A DNA stretch of 64,000 nucleotides from positions 1 through 64,000 of the forward strand of contig JBAZFB010000003.1 in NCBI GenBank assembly GCA_041653595.1. The letters are read 5' to 3'. The DNA comes from Candidatus Omnitrophota bacterium. GTDB taxonomy: Bacteria > Omnitrophota > Gorgyraeia > Pluralincolimonadales > Pluralincolimonadaceae. Both the position numbers and the translations under genes were made by a program. Shown here piece by piece: positions 43,121 through 50,379 of the stretch (its first letter is position 1; each line of letters opens with the position of its first letter). The notes under the pieces were generated by a model that saw nothing but the letters and a program-made list of their open reading frames with translations, ran no database searches and was not told the origin of the DNA.

Positions 43121-43684
43121 ATGAAAAATTTAATTTTTATATTAATAATTCCACTATTACGCGCTTTGATTTATTATAACCACGCTTCTTATCTTCATAC
43201 AGCTTTGCAATGGCATGATAAGTGGCTTGATGGGAAAACAGACGATGCAACAGTTAAAGAAAAAGAGGTTTCTCAGAAAGCTCAAAAATGGATTCAGGCA
43301 AATATTTTAGAAATTAAACATCGAGTGATCAACATAGGGGTTGAAGATCCAGCTTTTACTGCTATGGAACCAGTAGGATTAGGTTTTGGACAACAGAGAA
43401 ATTATAGCGGTTTAGATAATTTACTTTTCTTAAATGTAAAAATACTTGGACCCGCTCGAAATGCCATATTGCAGGCGGAAGGAACGTACAAAACACAAGC
43501 AATGCTTAGTTTCAGTCCATTATATTGGATAGAAATGATAATTTTTCTCCCAAGAGAAATTATTAAAATGGCGGGATTTAAAGAAATTTCAAGGAAGTTT
43601 CAACCGATTGTAAATACGGTACAATTAGTTTATTGGTTAGTAATGATTTTTTATACCGTAAATTTGATAATTAAAAATAAATAA
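43121..43684 (+). CDS. AT-rich gene for a membrane protein of unknown function
   Basis: 187 residues, not recognised. There are hydrophobic segments near the N-terminus (about 3-20, NLIFILIIPLLRALIYY), at about 128-147 (SFSPLYWIEMIIFLP) and at the C-terminus (about 163-184, VQLVYWLVMIFYTVNLII). Between them is a soluble part with several Asn/Gln and aromatic residues; it recalls LemA-like helical proteins only loosely. Base composition is much more AT-rich than the surrounding genes, a sign of recent transfer. A TATACT box at 43107-43112 would start transcription almost at the ATG, so the mRNA may be nearly leaderless; no ribosome site is visible. Confidence 0.6.
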   Translation: MKNLIFILIIPLLRALIYYNHASYLHTALQWHDKWLDGKTDDATVKEKEVSQKAQKWIQANILEIKHRVINIGVEDPAFTAMEPVGLGFGQQRNYSGLDNLLFLNVKILGPARNAILQAEGTYKTQAMLSFSPLYWIEMIIFLPREIIKMAGFKEISRKFQPIVNTVQLVYWLVMIFYTVNLIIKNK

Positions 43685-43737
43685 GGCGGGAAAGAGGTCA
43701 AGTTCTAAAGTGACATGTCCTCGATAAGATTTCTTGC

Positions 43738-43766
43738 TTGACAGAGGTTGAAAATATGGGTACTAT
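43738..43766 (+). promoter_or_regulatory. Promoter of a short promoter-terminator cassette
   Basis: TTGACA (43738-43743), a 17-base spacer and TACTAT (43761-43766). The next strong terminator is about 90 bases downstream, so the transcript would be only about 105 nt. Confidence 0.7.
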
Positions 43767-43772
43767 GAGGTA

Positions 43773-43880
43773 TACTTAAAATGGATTGGAAGAAGGGGTA
43801 TAAAATGAAACCGACAAATGGTGGATAATTAGAAGTTTTCTTAGCCATAGAAAAAAAGGAACCGAGAGGTTCCTTTTTTA
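43773..43880 (+). ncRNA. Candidate small RNA or remnant leader
   Basis: The interval between the promoter at 43738 and the terminator at 43851-43880. It holds only a tiny reading frame, ATG 43781 to TAA 43828 (15 codons, reading MDWKKGYKMKPTNGG), with GAAGGGG before an internal ATG at 43805. After the TAA the frame continues readably (LEVFLAIEKKEPRGSFF) into the terminator stem, so a decayed gene remnant is an equal possibility. The ends are approximate. Confidence 0.4.
43851..43880 (+). terminator. Bidirectional intrinsic terminator
   Basis: A run of seven A, stem GGAACC (43858-43863), loop GAGA, stem GGTTCC (43868-43873), then six T. It works for the plus-strand cassette and also lies at the end of the minus-strand gene at 43878-44744, whose stop codon overlaps the T run. 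Confidence 0.85.
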
Positions 43881-44744
43881 TTTGGATAGGTAAGATTCAT
43901 ATTCTTCAATGTCCTTGGGTTTTAATATCCCCGCGCTAAGTAAATCTCCTTTATATGCATTCAATATTTCCTTAGCCTCTTTTTTAATTAAAGGGTCTTT
44001 TACAGCATATTGTTTTACTACATAAGGAAAATTTTCAACTAAATGCATGACATGATATTTTTTTCCTATAGTGAGAGAAATTCTAGCATATTTTAAAGCT
44101 TCATCGTATTTAGCATGATTTCCACTTTCTGCGTAATAATATGACAGATTTCCGCAAATAGTTCCCCATAAGATTTGGTCATCTTTACTTCTTGGTTTTG
44201 CCTCTGTGCATGCTTTCTTAAAGAATATAAGAGCTTTTTCGGTTAATTCAATGGCTCGGTCATTTACTTTTTGTTCCCATCTGCTCAGTCCGTCATTTCT
44301 ATAGAGTATCGCTAAGGCTATATTCATTTCCCTCGAGTTTTCTAGGATATCGGTCTTAATTTTCTTAAATTCAGTACTACTGTCTGCCCAATCCTTGATT
44401 TGTTTATTTAAAAGCATAGGAATAACGAACTTCCAGCCTAGAAAACCGAACAGCGTAATAAAAAGCGTAATAAGCGCTCCCGTGAAGGTATATGTCCATT
44501 GTATTGAGGAAAAAACACCGTTAGAGGCTTTAAAATTTCTCTCGGCCAATTCGCAATATAGTTTGGCGTTAATTGAATCAATAGTAGTTGCATTCGGGTT
44601 AGATATATAAGTTTGATTTTTAGATTGATGGGTAAGATTGTTAATCGGGTAGAAAAGCTGTTTAGTAATAACTATATCTTTTATTAATAATAACAATAGG
44701 CTCCCTAAGATTAGCAACATTACAAAAAACTTAAGTATTTTCAT
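43878..44744 (-). CDS. AT-rich gene for a two-TM protein with TPR-like C-terminal region
   Basis: 288 residues, not recognised as a named family. An N-terminal membrane segment (about 5-22, KFFVMLLILGSLLLLLI) and a second one (about 83-105, TYTFTGALITLFITLFGFLG) enclose an outside loop rich in Asn/Thr. The C-terminal 180 residues are helical and TPR-like (AIELTEKALIFFKKACTEAK, NLSYYYAESGNHAKYDEALK). AAAGGAG lies before ATG 44744. Like the gene at 43121 it is AT-rich and convergent with the cassette at 43738, so this block looks acquired. It ends at a shared bidirectional terminator. Confidence 0.65.
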   Translation of the reverse strand: MKILKFFVMLLILGSLLLLLIKDIVITKQLFYPINNLTHQSKNQTYISNPNATTIDSINAKLYCELAERNFKASNGVFSSIQWTYTFTGALITLFITLFGFLGWKFVIPMLLNKQIKDWADSSTEFKKIKTDILENSREMNIALAILYRNDGLSRWEQKVNDRAIELTEKALIFFKKACTEAKPRSKDDQILWGTICGNLSYYYAESGNHAKYDEALKYARISLTIGKKYHVMHLVENFPYVVKQYAVKDPLIKKEAKEILNAYKGDLLSAGILKPKDIEEYESYLSK

Positions 44745-44972
44745 TTGTACTCCTTTGTAAATATTATAGGATACTAAATTAAGAAAATCAAATAGTAAGT
44801 AGGGACGCTACGGAAGGGGATATTTTTGTCTGTAAGGTGATGCTAAGGACGGAGATTTTGGATTGGGAAATTCGAGCGGGCTGGGCTGCTAAAGTTTGCC
44901 ATGACGACCAGGCAATCCGGTGAGCGAAGAGGCGATTAGTTGCGTAGGTCTTTATTTAGTTCAAGCGGGTGA

Positions 44973-45026
44973 CTGCCGACGGAGCCCTTGCCCGCGAACC
45001 GAGTGAGCGGGCGAGGTGCTCGGCAG
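44973..45026. other. Nested hairpin in the gene-free stretch before rplU
   Basis: The 475 bases from 44745 to 45219 contain no convincing gene. Within them, CTGCCGA (44973-44979) pairs with TCGGCAG (45020-45026), and an inner nine-base stem CTTGCCCGC (44987-44995) pairs with GCGGGCGAG (45007-45015, one G-T wobble). The stretch is GC-rich against AT-rich surroundings. No T run follows, so it is not a normal terminator. It could be part of a structured RNA or a repeat remnant. No match to tRNA, tmRNA, SRP or RNase P RNA was recognised. Confidence 0.5.
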
Positions 45027-45066
45027 GCAGGACCCGCCTGACTCGGTTTCCCTTGCCTAAACGGTT

Positions 45067-45096
45067 GTACTTTTTGCGGCAATCCGCAAAAAGTAC
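45067..45096. repeat. Perfect 13-bp inverted repeat with 4-base loop
   Basis: GTACTTTTTGCGG (45067-45079), loop CAAT, then the exact complement CCGCAAAAAGTAC (45084-45096). The A/T run is inside the stem and no T tract follows in either direction, so terminator function is unlikely. It lies about 50 bases upstream of the rplU promoter. Confidence 0.8.
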
Positions 45097-45113
45097 TGCG
45101 CAGGCTTCGGGAT

Positions 45114-45141
45114 GATTTTCCACGTGAAAGACTGGAAAATC
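45114..45141. promoter_or_regulatory. Inverted repeat directly upstream of the rplU promoter
   Basis: GATTTTCC (45114-45121) and GGAAAATC (45134-45141), a perfect eight-base inverted repeat spaced by 12 bases. The right arm ends two bases before the -35 box. The layout (arms about two helical turns apart) would suit a dimeric regulator; it may also be an AT-rich UP-like element by chance. Confidence 0.4.
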
Positions 45142-45143
45142 AA

Positions 45144-45172
45144 TTGACACTTTTGCCATTTTAAGGTATAAT
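45144..45172 (+). promoter_or_regulatory. Consensus promoter of the rplU-rpmA-obg operon
   Basis: A perfect TTGACA (45144-45149), 17-base spacer and perfect TATAAT (45167-45172). The leader of about 40 bases has AGAAGGAG before ATG 45220. It is the best promoter in the window, as expected for ribosomal protein genes. Confidence 0.9.
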
Positions 45173-45219
45173 CTCCCGAAATCCGTAATTCCCAATAAAA
45201 TAAGAGAAGGAGTATCTCT

Positions 45220-45534
45220 ATGTACGCCGTAATAATGACAGGCGGGAAGCAATATAAGGTCGAAAAAGGCGCCACCATCACGGTTGAGCGCCTGACGCAT
45301 CCCGAAAAAGACAATGAAGTTACGATAAAAGACGTGCTCATGGTCCACGATGGGAAGGAAGTCAAGTTCGGCAGGCCTTTCCTCAAGGACGCCAAGGTGG
45401 TCTGCGAAGTCGTATCCGACTTCAGGGGCAAGAAGCTGATGTCCTATAAGTACAGGAGACGGAAGGACTCGCACTGGAAGAAGGGCCACCGCCAGGAGTT
45501 GACGAAACTTAAGATAAAAGAGATAAAGGTTTAG
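45220..45534 (+). CDS. rplU: Ribosomal protein bL21
   Basis: Large-subunit protein binding 23S rRNA. The 104 residues include the family start MYAVIMTGGKQYKVEKGATI, VTIKDVLMVHDGKEVKFGRPF, and the C-terminal basic block KYRRRKDSHWKKGHRQELT. It heads a strong operon with rpmA and obg. Nine bases and an AGGAGG site separate it from rpmA. Confidence 0.97.
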   Translation: MYAVIMTGGKQYKVEKGATITVERLTHPEKDNEVTIKDVLMVHDGKEVKFGRPFLKDAKVVCEVVSDFRGKKLMSYKYRRRKDSHWKKGHRQELTKLKIKEIKV

Positions 45535-45543
45535 GAGGAGACA

Positions 45544-45783
45544 ATGGCTCATCATAAAGGACAAGGTTCAACCAGAAACGGCCGCGACAGCAATTCCCAG
45601 AGGTTAGGGTTAAAAGCTTCAGGCGGGCAGAAGGTCACAGCCGGAAGCATTATAATAAGGCAGCGCGGGACCCCGTTTAAAGCGGGCATCAATGTCGGCA
45701 AGGGCAAAGACGACACGCTTTTCGCCTTAAAAGACGGAATAGTAACTTTCAAGTCCAAAACCGTAAGTATCCTGCCACAATAA
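45544..45783 (+). CDS. rpmA: Ribosomal protein bL27
   Basis: Large-subunit protein near the peptidyl-transferase centre. The 79 residues start MAHHKGQGSTRNGRDSNSQR, with LGLKASGGQKVTAGSIIIRQ and GINVGKGKDDTLFALKDG. There is no cleavable N-terminal extension, and no Prp protease gene lies between rplU and rpmA, in line with the Gram-negative form. AGGAGGAGACA provides a strong ribosome site. Confidence 0.97.
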   Translation: MAHHKGQGSTRNGRDSNSQRLGLKASGGQKVTAGSIIIRQRGTPFKAGINVGKGKDDTLFALKDGIVTFKSKTVSILPQ

Positions 45784-45804
45784 AATAAGAAGCCGAAAGC
45801 CAAG

Positions 45805-46773
45805 GTGTTTGTAGATACCGCGAAGATCGAGGTCAAAGCAGGCCACGGCGGTGACGGTTGCTCGAGTTTGTATAAGGACAGGTATTCCCGTTACCCGGTC
45901 ATGAACGGCGGGCCGGGCGGCAACGGCGGCAACGTCGTAATACGCGCGAACGAGAACATACACACCCTCCTGGACTTCCAATTCCGCAGGCATTTCAAGG
46001 CCCACAAAGGCGAGAACGGCTCATCCAATAACAGGAACGGAAAGACCGGGGAGGACTGCGTCATCGAGGTCCCGGTCGGGACGATCGTCGCGGATTTTGA
46101 GAAGGGATATACCTTAAGGGACCTGACCGCCTCAGGAGAGAGTTTTATCGTCGCCAAAGGCGGCCACGGCGGGCGCGGCAACGCCTGCAAGAAACCCGCT
46201 ACACCCGGCGAGCCTGGCGAAGAGAGATTGCTCTCGCTCGAGCTGAAACTGATAGCCGATTGCGGGCTTCTCGGTTTTCCGAACGCCGGCAAATCGTCGC
46301 TCATCTCGTCTATATCAAAAGCCAAGCCGAAGATCGCGGCGTACCCGTTCACTACATTAGCGCCGGTGCTCGGCATAGTCGAATATGATGACGGCCGCCA
46401 TTTCAAGATAGCCGATATCCCGGGCCTGATCGAAGGCGCGCATGAAGGCAAAGGCCTCGGCCATAAATTCCTTAAACATATCGACCGCACGAAGGTACTG
46501 GTGCATATCATCGACATGGCCGGGGTGGACGGCAGGGACCCGCTCGAGGATTACAAAATATTAAATAACGAATTGAAGCAGTACGGCGTAAGCGCGGAGA
46601 AGAAACCGCAGGTCCTGGTCGCCAACAAGATGGATATTCCCGCGGCAAAAGAGAACCTAAAAAGGTTTAAAGAAAAAATAAAAAAGGATATAATACCTAT
46701 ATCGGCCAAGACCGGCGACGGCACAAAGGAACTGGTAGAGATGATCGTAAAAAAACTGGATGAGATAAGATGA
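45805..46773 (+). CDS. obg: Obg/CgtA GTPase
   Basis: Ribosome-assembly GTPase. The Gly-rich Obg fold is N-terminal (about 1-158, GHGGDGCSS, GGPGGNGGNVVIRAN, AKGGHGGRGNACKK), then the G domain with G1 GFPNAGKSSLI, G3 DIPGLIEGAHEGKGLGHKFL and G4 NKMD. 322 residues, without the extra C-terminal OCT domain. The usual SFRREKY...GGPDGG stretch is altered (SLYKDRYSRYPVMNGGPGG). The start is GTG 45805. The stop overlaps proB (ATGA). Confidence 0.95.
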   Translation: MFVDTAKIEVKAGHGGDGCSSLYKDRYSRYPVMNGGPGGNGGNVVIRANENIHTLLDFQFRRHFKAHKGENGSSNNRNGKTGEDCVIEVPVGTIVADFEKGYTLRDLTASGESFIVAKGGHGGRGNACKKPATPGEPGEERLLSLELKLIADCGLLGFPNAGKSSLISSISKAKPKIAAYPFTTLAPVLGIVEYDDGRHFKIADIPGLIEGAHEGKGLGHKFLKHIDRTKVLVHIIDMAGVDGRDPLEDYKILNNELKQYGVSAEKKPQVLVANKMDIPAAKENLKRFKEKIKKDIIPISAKTGDGTKELVEMIVKKLDEIR

Positions 46774-47567
46774 GGGAAAAATATCTTTCAAATTTGAAAC
46801 TCGTAGTCGTCAAGGTCGGGACTTCGACATTGACGTCTAAGACCTCGCCCATGGACAAGAACGCCATAAAGAGCATCTCCAAGCAGGTCTGCGAACTGCG
46901 CGATAAGGGGATAAAGGTCGTCCTCGTAAGCTCGGGCGCTATCGGCGCGGGCATGCACCTTCTGGGGCTTAAGTCCCGTCCGAAGACACTCGAACACCTC
47001 CAGGCGGCCGCGGCGATAGGCCAGGCCCAGCTTATGAAGGCATATGACGAGTATTTCAAGGGCCACGGCCGCAAGGTCGCGCAGGTGCTCCTGACGCGCG
47101 ACGACCTCGAGGAGAAGAAGAGATACACGAGCGTAAAGAACACGATACACACCATTCTCGAATACGGCGCCGTCCCTATCATCAACGAGAACGACACAGT
47201 CTCGGTCGACGAGATAAAATTCGGCGATAACGACACGCTCGCGAGCCTCGTGGCGAAATTGCTCGGGGCGGATCTGCTTATACTCCTTTCCGACGTCGAC
47301 GGCCTCTACTGCCACATGGAAAATAAGGAAGTCATCGATGTGGTCGAGGAAATAGACGGCGGCGTAGAAAAACTCGCCAGCGGCACCGACAAGGAGACAT
47401 GCGTCGGCGGGATGTCGACTAAGATAAAGGCCGCGAAGACGGCCACCGAAGCCGGCATTCCCATGGTCATCGCCAACGGGAAGACCGAAGATATACTCAC
47501 GAAGGTCGTCAACAGGGAAAAAGTCGGCACGATCTTTGTTCCGAAGCATAAGAGGAGCCAGTCCTAG
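46770..47567 (+). CDS. proB: Glutamate 5-kinase without PUA domain
   Basis: First step of proline synthesis: gamma-phosphorylation of glutamate. Amino-acid-kinase fold with VVKVGTSTLTSKTS, VLVSSGAIGAGMHLLGL, LLTRDDLEEKKRYTSVKNTI, VPIINENDTVSVDEIKFGDN, LILLSDVDGLY and GGMSTKIKAAKTATEAGIPM. At 265 residues it contains only the kinase domain; the C-terminal PUA domain of enzymes such as E. coli ProB (367 residues) is absent, as in several other lineages. It is joined directly to proA. Confidence 0.96.
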   Translation: MREKYLSNLKLVVVKVGTSTLTSKTSPMDKNAIKSISKQVCELRDKGIKVVLVSSGAIGAGMHLLGLKSRPKTLEHLQAAAAIGQAQLMKAYDEYFKGHGRKVAQVLLTRDDLEEKKRYTSVKNTIHTILEYGAVPIINENDTVSVDEIKFGDNDTLASLVAKLLGADLLILLSDVDGLYCHMENKEVIDVVEEIDGGVEKLASGTDKETCVGGMSTKIKAAKTATEAGIPMVIANGKTEDILTKVVNREKVGTIFVPKHKRSQS

Positions 47568-48827
47568 ATGAGCGGTTTGAAAAACGATATAGTTGCTATT
47601 GCCCGGGGCGCGAAGAAGGCGTCTTTCCTTATGGGCCAGATTTCGTCCGCGGTAAAAGAGAAGGCCCTGCTCGCGATGGCAGACGGGCTCGAGGAGAACA
47701 AGTCCGCGGTATTTGCCGCGAATAAGAAAGACGTGAAAGCCGCGAAGTCGAAAAAACTTAGCGCCGCCTTCATCGACCGGCTCACATTGGACGAGAAGCG
47801 CATAAAGGCGATGGCCGATTCTTTGCGCCAGGTCGCGGTCCAGCACGATCCTATCGGCGAGGTCATAAAGATGTGGACGCGCCCGAACGGGTTATGGATC
47901 GGGAAATTAAGGGTGCCGCTCGGCGTGATCGGCGTCATATATGAATCGCGCCCGAATGTCACGGCCGATTGTATAGGATTATGCCTCAAGGCCGGCAACT
48001 GCGCGATACTGCGCGGCGGAAGCGAGGCTATAAATTCCAATATCGCCATCTTCGATATCCTTAACGGCGCGGCAAAAGAGAACGGTATACCTGACGGGGC
48101 TATCAGCCTGGTGAAGACGACCGACAGGAAGGCCGTCCGCATACTCCTGACTTTAAGCGATCACGTCGACCTGATAATACCCCGCGGCGGCGAGAGCCTG
48201 ATAAGGGAAGTCGCCCAACATTCGAAGATCCCCGTCCTCAAGCACTATAAGGGGATATGCCACGTCTACGTGGACGAGGACGCGGACCTCAATATGGCCG
48301 AGAGGATATGTTTCAATGCCAAGGTCCAGAGGCCTTCGGTCTGCAACGCGATGGAGACCCTCCTGGTAAGCGAGGACGTCGCGGCGAGGTTTTTGCCTTC
48401 GATGGCAAAGAAATACAAAGAGGCGGGCGTCGAGATAAGGGGCTGCCCTATGACCCGGAGGATCGTCAAAGGGATAAAGGCCGCGACCGAGAAGGATTGG
48501 TCGACCGAATACCTCGGCCTGATAATTTCGATAAAGGTCGTCAAAGGCCCGCATGAGGCGGTCGAGCATATAAACAAATACGGCACTAAACTCTCGGACG
48601 CCATCGTGACCGAGAATTACCATAACGCGGTCGAGTTCCTCCGCAAGGTCGACTCGGCTGCGGTCTATGTCAACGCCTCGACGCGTTTTACCGACGGCGG
48701 AGAGTTCGGGTTCGGCGCCGAGATAGGCATCTCGACCGACAAGTTCCACGCCCGCGGCCCGGTCGGGGTAGAGGAACTCACAAGTTACAAATATATAATC
48801 TACGGCGACGGACAGATAAGGGAGTGA
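47568..48827 (+). CDS. proA: Gamma-glutamyl phosphate reductase
   Basis: NADPH-dependent reduction of glutamyl phosphate to the semialdehyde, which cyclises to the ProC substrate. Aldehyde-dehydrogenase fold with RVPLGVIGVIYESRPNVTAD, CLKAGNCAILRGGSEAINSN, LIIPRGGESLIREVAQHSKI, catalytic Cys in RPSVCNAMETLLV, and FGFGAEIGISTDKFHARGPV. The 419 residues are complete. The ATG follows the proB stop with no gap. Confidence 0.96.
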   Translation: MSGLKNDIVAIARGAKKASFLMGQISSAVKEKALLAMADGLEENKSAVFAANKKDVKAAKSKKLSAAFIDRLTLDEKRIKAMADSLRQVAVQHDPIGEVIKMWTRPNGLWIGKLRVPLGVIGVIYESRPNVTADCIGLCLKAGNCAILRGGSEAINSNIAIFDILNGAAKENGIPDGAISLVKTTDRKAVRILLTLSDHVDLIIPRGGESLIREVAQHSKIPVLKHYKGICHVYVDEDADLNMAERICFNAKVQRPSVCNAMETLLVSEDVAARFLPSMAKKYKEAGVEIRGCPMTRRIVKGIKAATEKDWSTEYLGLIISIKVVKGPHEAVEHINKYGTKLSDAIVTENYHNAVEFLRKVDSAAVYVNASTRFTDGGEFGFGAEIGISTDKFHARGPVGVEELTSYKYIIYGDGQIRE

Positions 48828-48831
48828 CATC

Positions 48832-49401
48832 ATGCGTATAGGCATACTCGGCGGCACGTTCAATCCCATCCACGTCGGCCATCTCGTACTGGCCGAAGAG
48901 GCGAGGGAGAAGCTCAGCCTCGATAAGGTGATATTCGTCCCGGCGTATATACCGCCTCACAAGAAGGACGAGGAGCTCGCCGAGCCGAACGACAGGTTCA
49001 AGATGGTCGAGCTGGCGCTGAGGGGCAATTCGGATTTCGAGGTATCGTCGTTCGAGATCGACGCGAAGACGACTTCTTATTCGGTGGAGACACTGAAGGC
49101 CTTCAAGCAGAAATACGGCGAGGAGGCCAAGCTCTTCTTCATAACCGGCGCGGATTCGCTGGGCGAGATATATTCATGGAAAGAGATCGACCAGATATTC
49201 AAGCTTTCGAATTTCATCGTGGCCAACCGCCCGGGATACGACATAGCGAACGTCCCGAGCGGCACCGACGTCGTCACGATAACCTCCCTGGAGATATCAT
49301 CCTCGCTTATAAGGAAGAAGCTAAGGGAAGGCAAGTCGATAAGGTATCTTGTCGCCGAACCCGTAAGGGAATATATAATAGCCCGAAGGCTTTACAGATA
49401 A
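48832..49401 (+). CDS. nadD: Nicotinate-nucleotide adenylyltransferase
   Basis: NAD synthesis: adenylates nicotinate mononucleotide. Nucleotidyltransferase fold with GILGGTFNPIHVGHLVLAEE (the GGTFDPIHxGH motif, Asp replaced by Asn), FVPAYIPPHKKDEE, FITGADSLGEIYSWKEIDQI and the C-terminal EISSSLIRKKLREGKSIRYL. The 189 residues are normal. It belongs to the obg-proBA-nadD-rsfS set; here corA, corC and a zinc-ribbon gene separate it from rsfS. Confidence 0.94.
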   Translation: MRIGILGGTFNPIHVGHLVLAEEAREKLSLDKVIFVPAYIPPHKKDEELAEPNDRFKMVELALRGNSDFEVSSFEIDAKTTSYSVETLKAFKQKYGEEAKLFFITGADSLGEIYSWKEIDQIFKLSNFIVANRPGYDIANVPSGTDVVTITSLEISSSLIRKKLREGKSIRYLVAEPVREYIIARRLYR

Positions 49402-49413
49402 CGGAGGAAGACG

Positions 49414-50379
49414 ATGAGGAACTATTACGTTACGCCTGAAGGCCAGCTCCGCAAGGATATACCCGTAGAGGAATTCCGCCAGGCCCTGGCGGCGGAGAAA
49501 TCGCTGCTTTGGGTGGATATGGAAGGCCTCGAGGACAGCGATATTGAGGTCCTGATGGACGTATTCGGCCTCCACCCGCTGACCATAGAGGACTGCATAA
49601 TGGTCAACGCCAGGCCGAAGGTCGAGGATTTCCAGAGCTACCTTTTCCTGGTCACCCAGGGCGTAAGGGTGAACGAGGAGACGAGGAAGATAGAAATGTT
49701 CGAGGTGGATTTTTGCCTCGGGAAGAACTATCTTATAACCGTCCATACCGACCCGATCAGGCCGGTAACCCTTAACCTCGAGAGGGTCGATAAAGGTTCG
49801 CCTATAATAAAAAGGGGCGGAGATTTTCTCATGTGCTCCATACTGGAGTCGCTCGCCGACAGCTATTATCCCCTCGTCGACCAGTTTGACAAGCGCGTCG
49901 ATGAGATGGAGGCGGAGCTCTTCAAGGACCCTACGACGAAGACCTTCAACCAGATATACAGGCTCAAGAACGACACGATGCTCCTGCGCCGGACGATAGG
50001 CCCGCAGGCCGACATCTTCTCCATCATTACGCGCGGGGACTTCCCGCTCATCCAGCCCGCCAATTACGTATATTACAGGAACGTCTTCGACCACCTCGTG
50101 AGGATAAACGATATCGTCGGCACCTCGCGCGATATCGTCACCGGCGCGCTCGAGGCATACGTATCCATCGTCTCGAACAGGCTGAACGAAGTAATGAAGG
50201 TCCTGACTCTCCTGGCCACGGTGATGATGCCGTTCATAGTCATCCCGAGCATCTACGGCATGAACCTGAAGTTCCTGCCTTTTTCGCAGCATGAGAACGG
50301 CCTCTTCTTCATACTGGCATTCACCCTCGCGTTGACTATAATCATGGTTTTATACCTGAAGAATAAGAGATGGTTATAA
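49414..50379 (+). CDS. corA: CorA-family divalent-cation (Mg2+/Co2+) channel
   Basis: 321 residues: a large cytoplasmic N-terminal domain (SLLWVDMEGLEDSDIEVLMD, FGLHPLTIEDCIMVNARPKV), a long stalk helix, and two C-terminal membrane segments. The signature YGMN lies in IPSIYGMNLKFLPFS between them. An acidic loop follows, then the second segment and the basic tail LKNKRWL. AGGAAG precedes ATG 49414. It overlaps the next gene by ten bases, suggesting joint metal handling. Confidence 0.93.
   Translation: MRNYYVTPEGQLRKDIPVEEFRQALAAEKSLLWVDMEGLEDSDIEVLMDVFGLHPLTIEDCIMVNARPKVEDFQSYLFLVTQGVRVNEETRKIEMFEVDFCLGKNYLITVHTDPIRPVTLNLERVDKGSPIIKRGGDFLMCSILESLADSYYPLVDQFDKRVDEMEAELFKDPTTKTFNQIYRLKNDTMLLRRTIGPQADIFSIITRGDFPLIQPANYVYYRNVFDHLVRINDIVGTSRDIVTGALEAYVSIVSNRLNEVMKVLTLLATVMMPFIVIPSIYGMNLKFLPFSQHENGLFFILAFTLALTIIMVLYLKNKRWL

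Noticed and set aside
42568..44744. Macrodomain gene plus two unknowns as a toxin-antitoxin or phage-defence system
   Set aside because: No ADP-ribosyltransferase (DarT-like), nuclease or ATPase is encoded nearby; the macrodomain gene differs in composition from the other two, and the genes are not one operon.
45067..45096. Perfect hairpin as a terminator of the upstream block
   Set aside because: The A/T run is within the stem and no T tract follows on either strand.
44745..45143. tRNA, tmRNA, SRP or RNase P RNA gene in the gene-free stretch
   Set aside because: None of the characteristic conserved sequences of these RNAs could be found on either strand.
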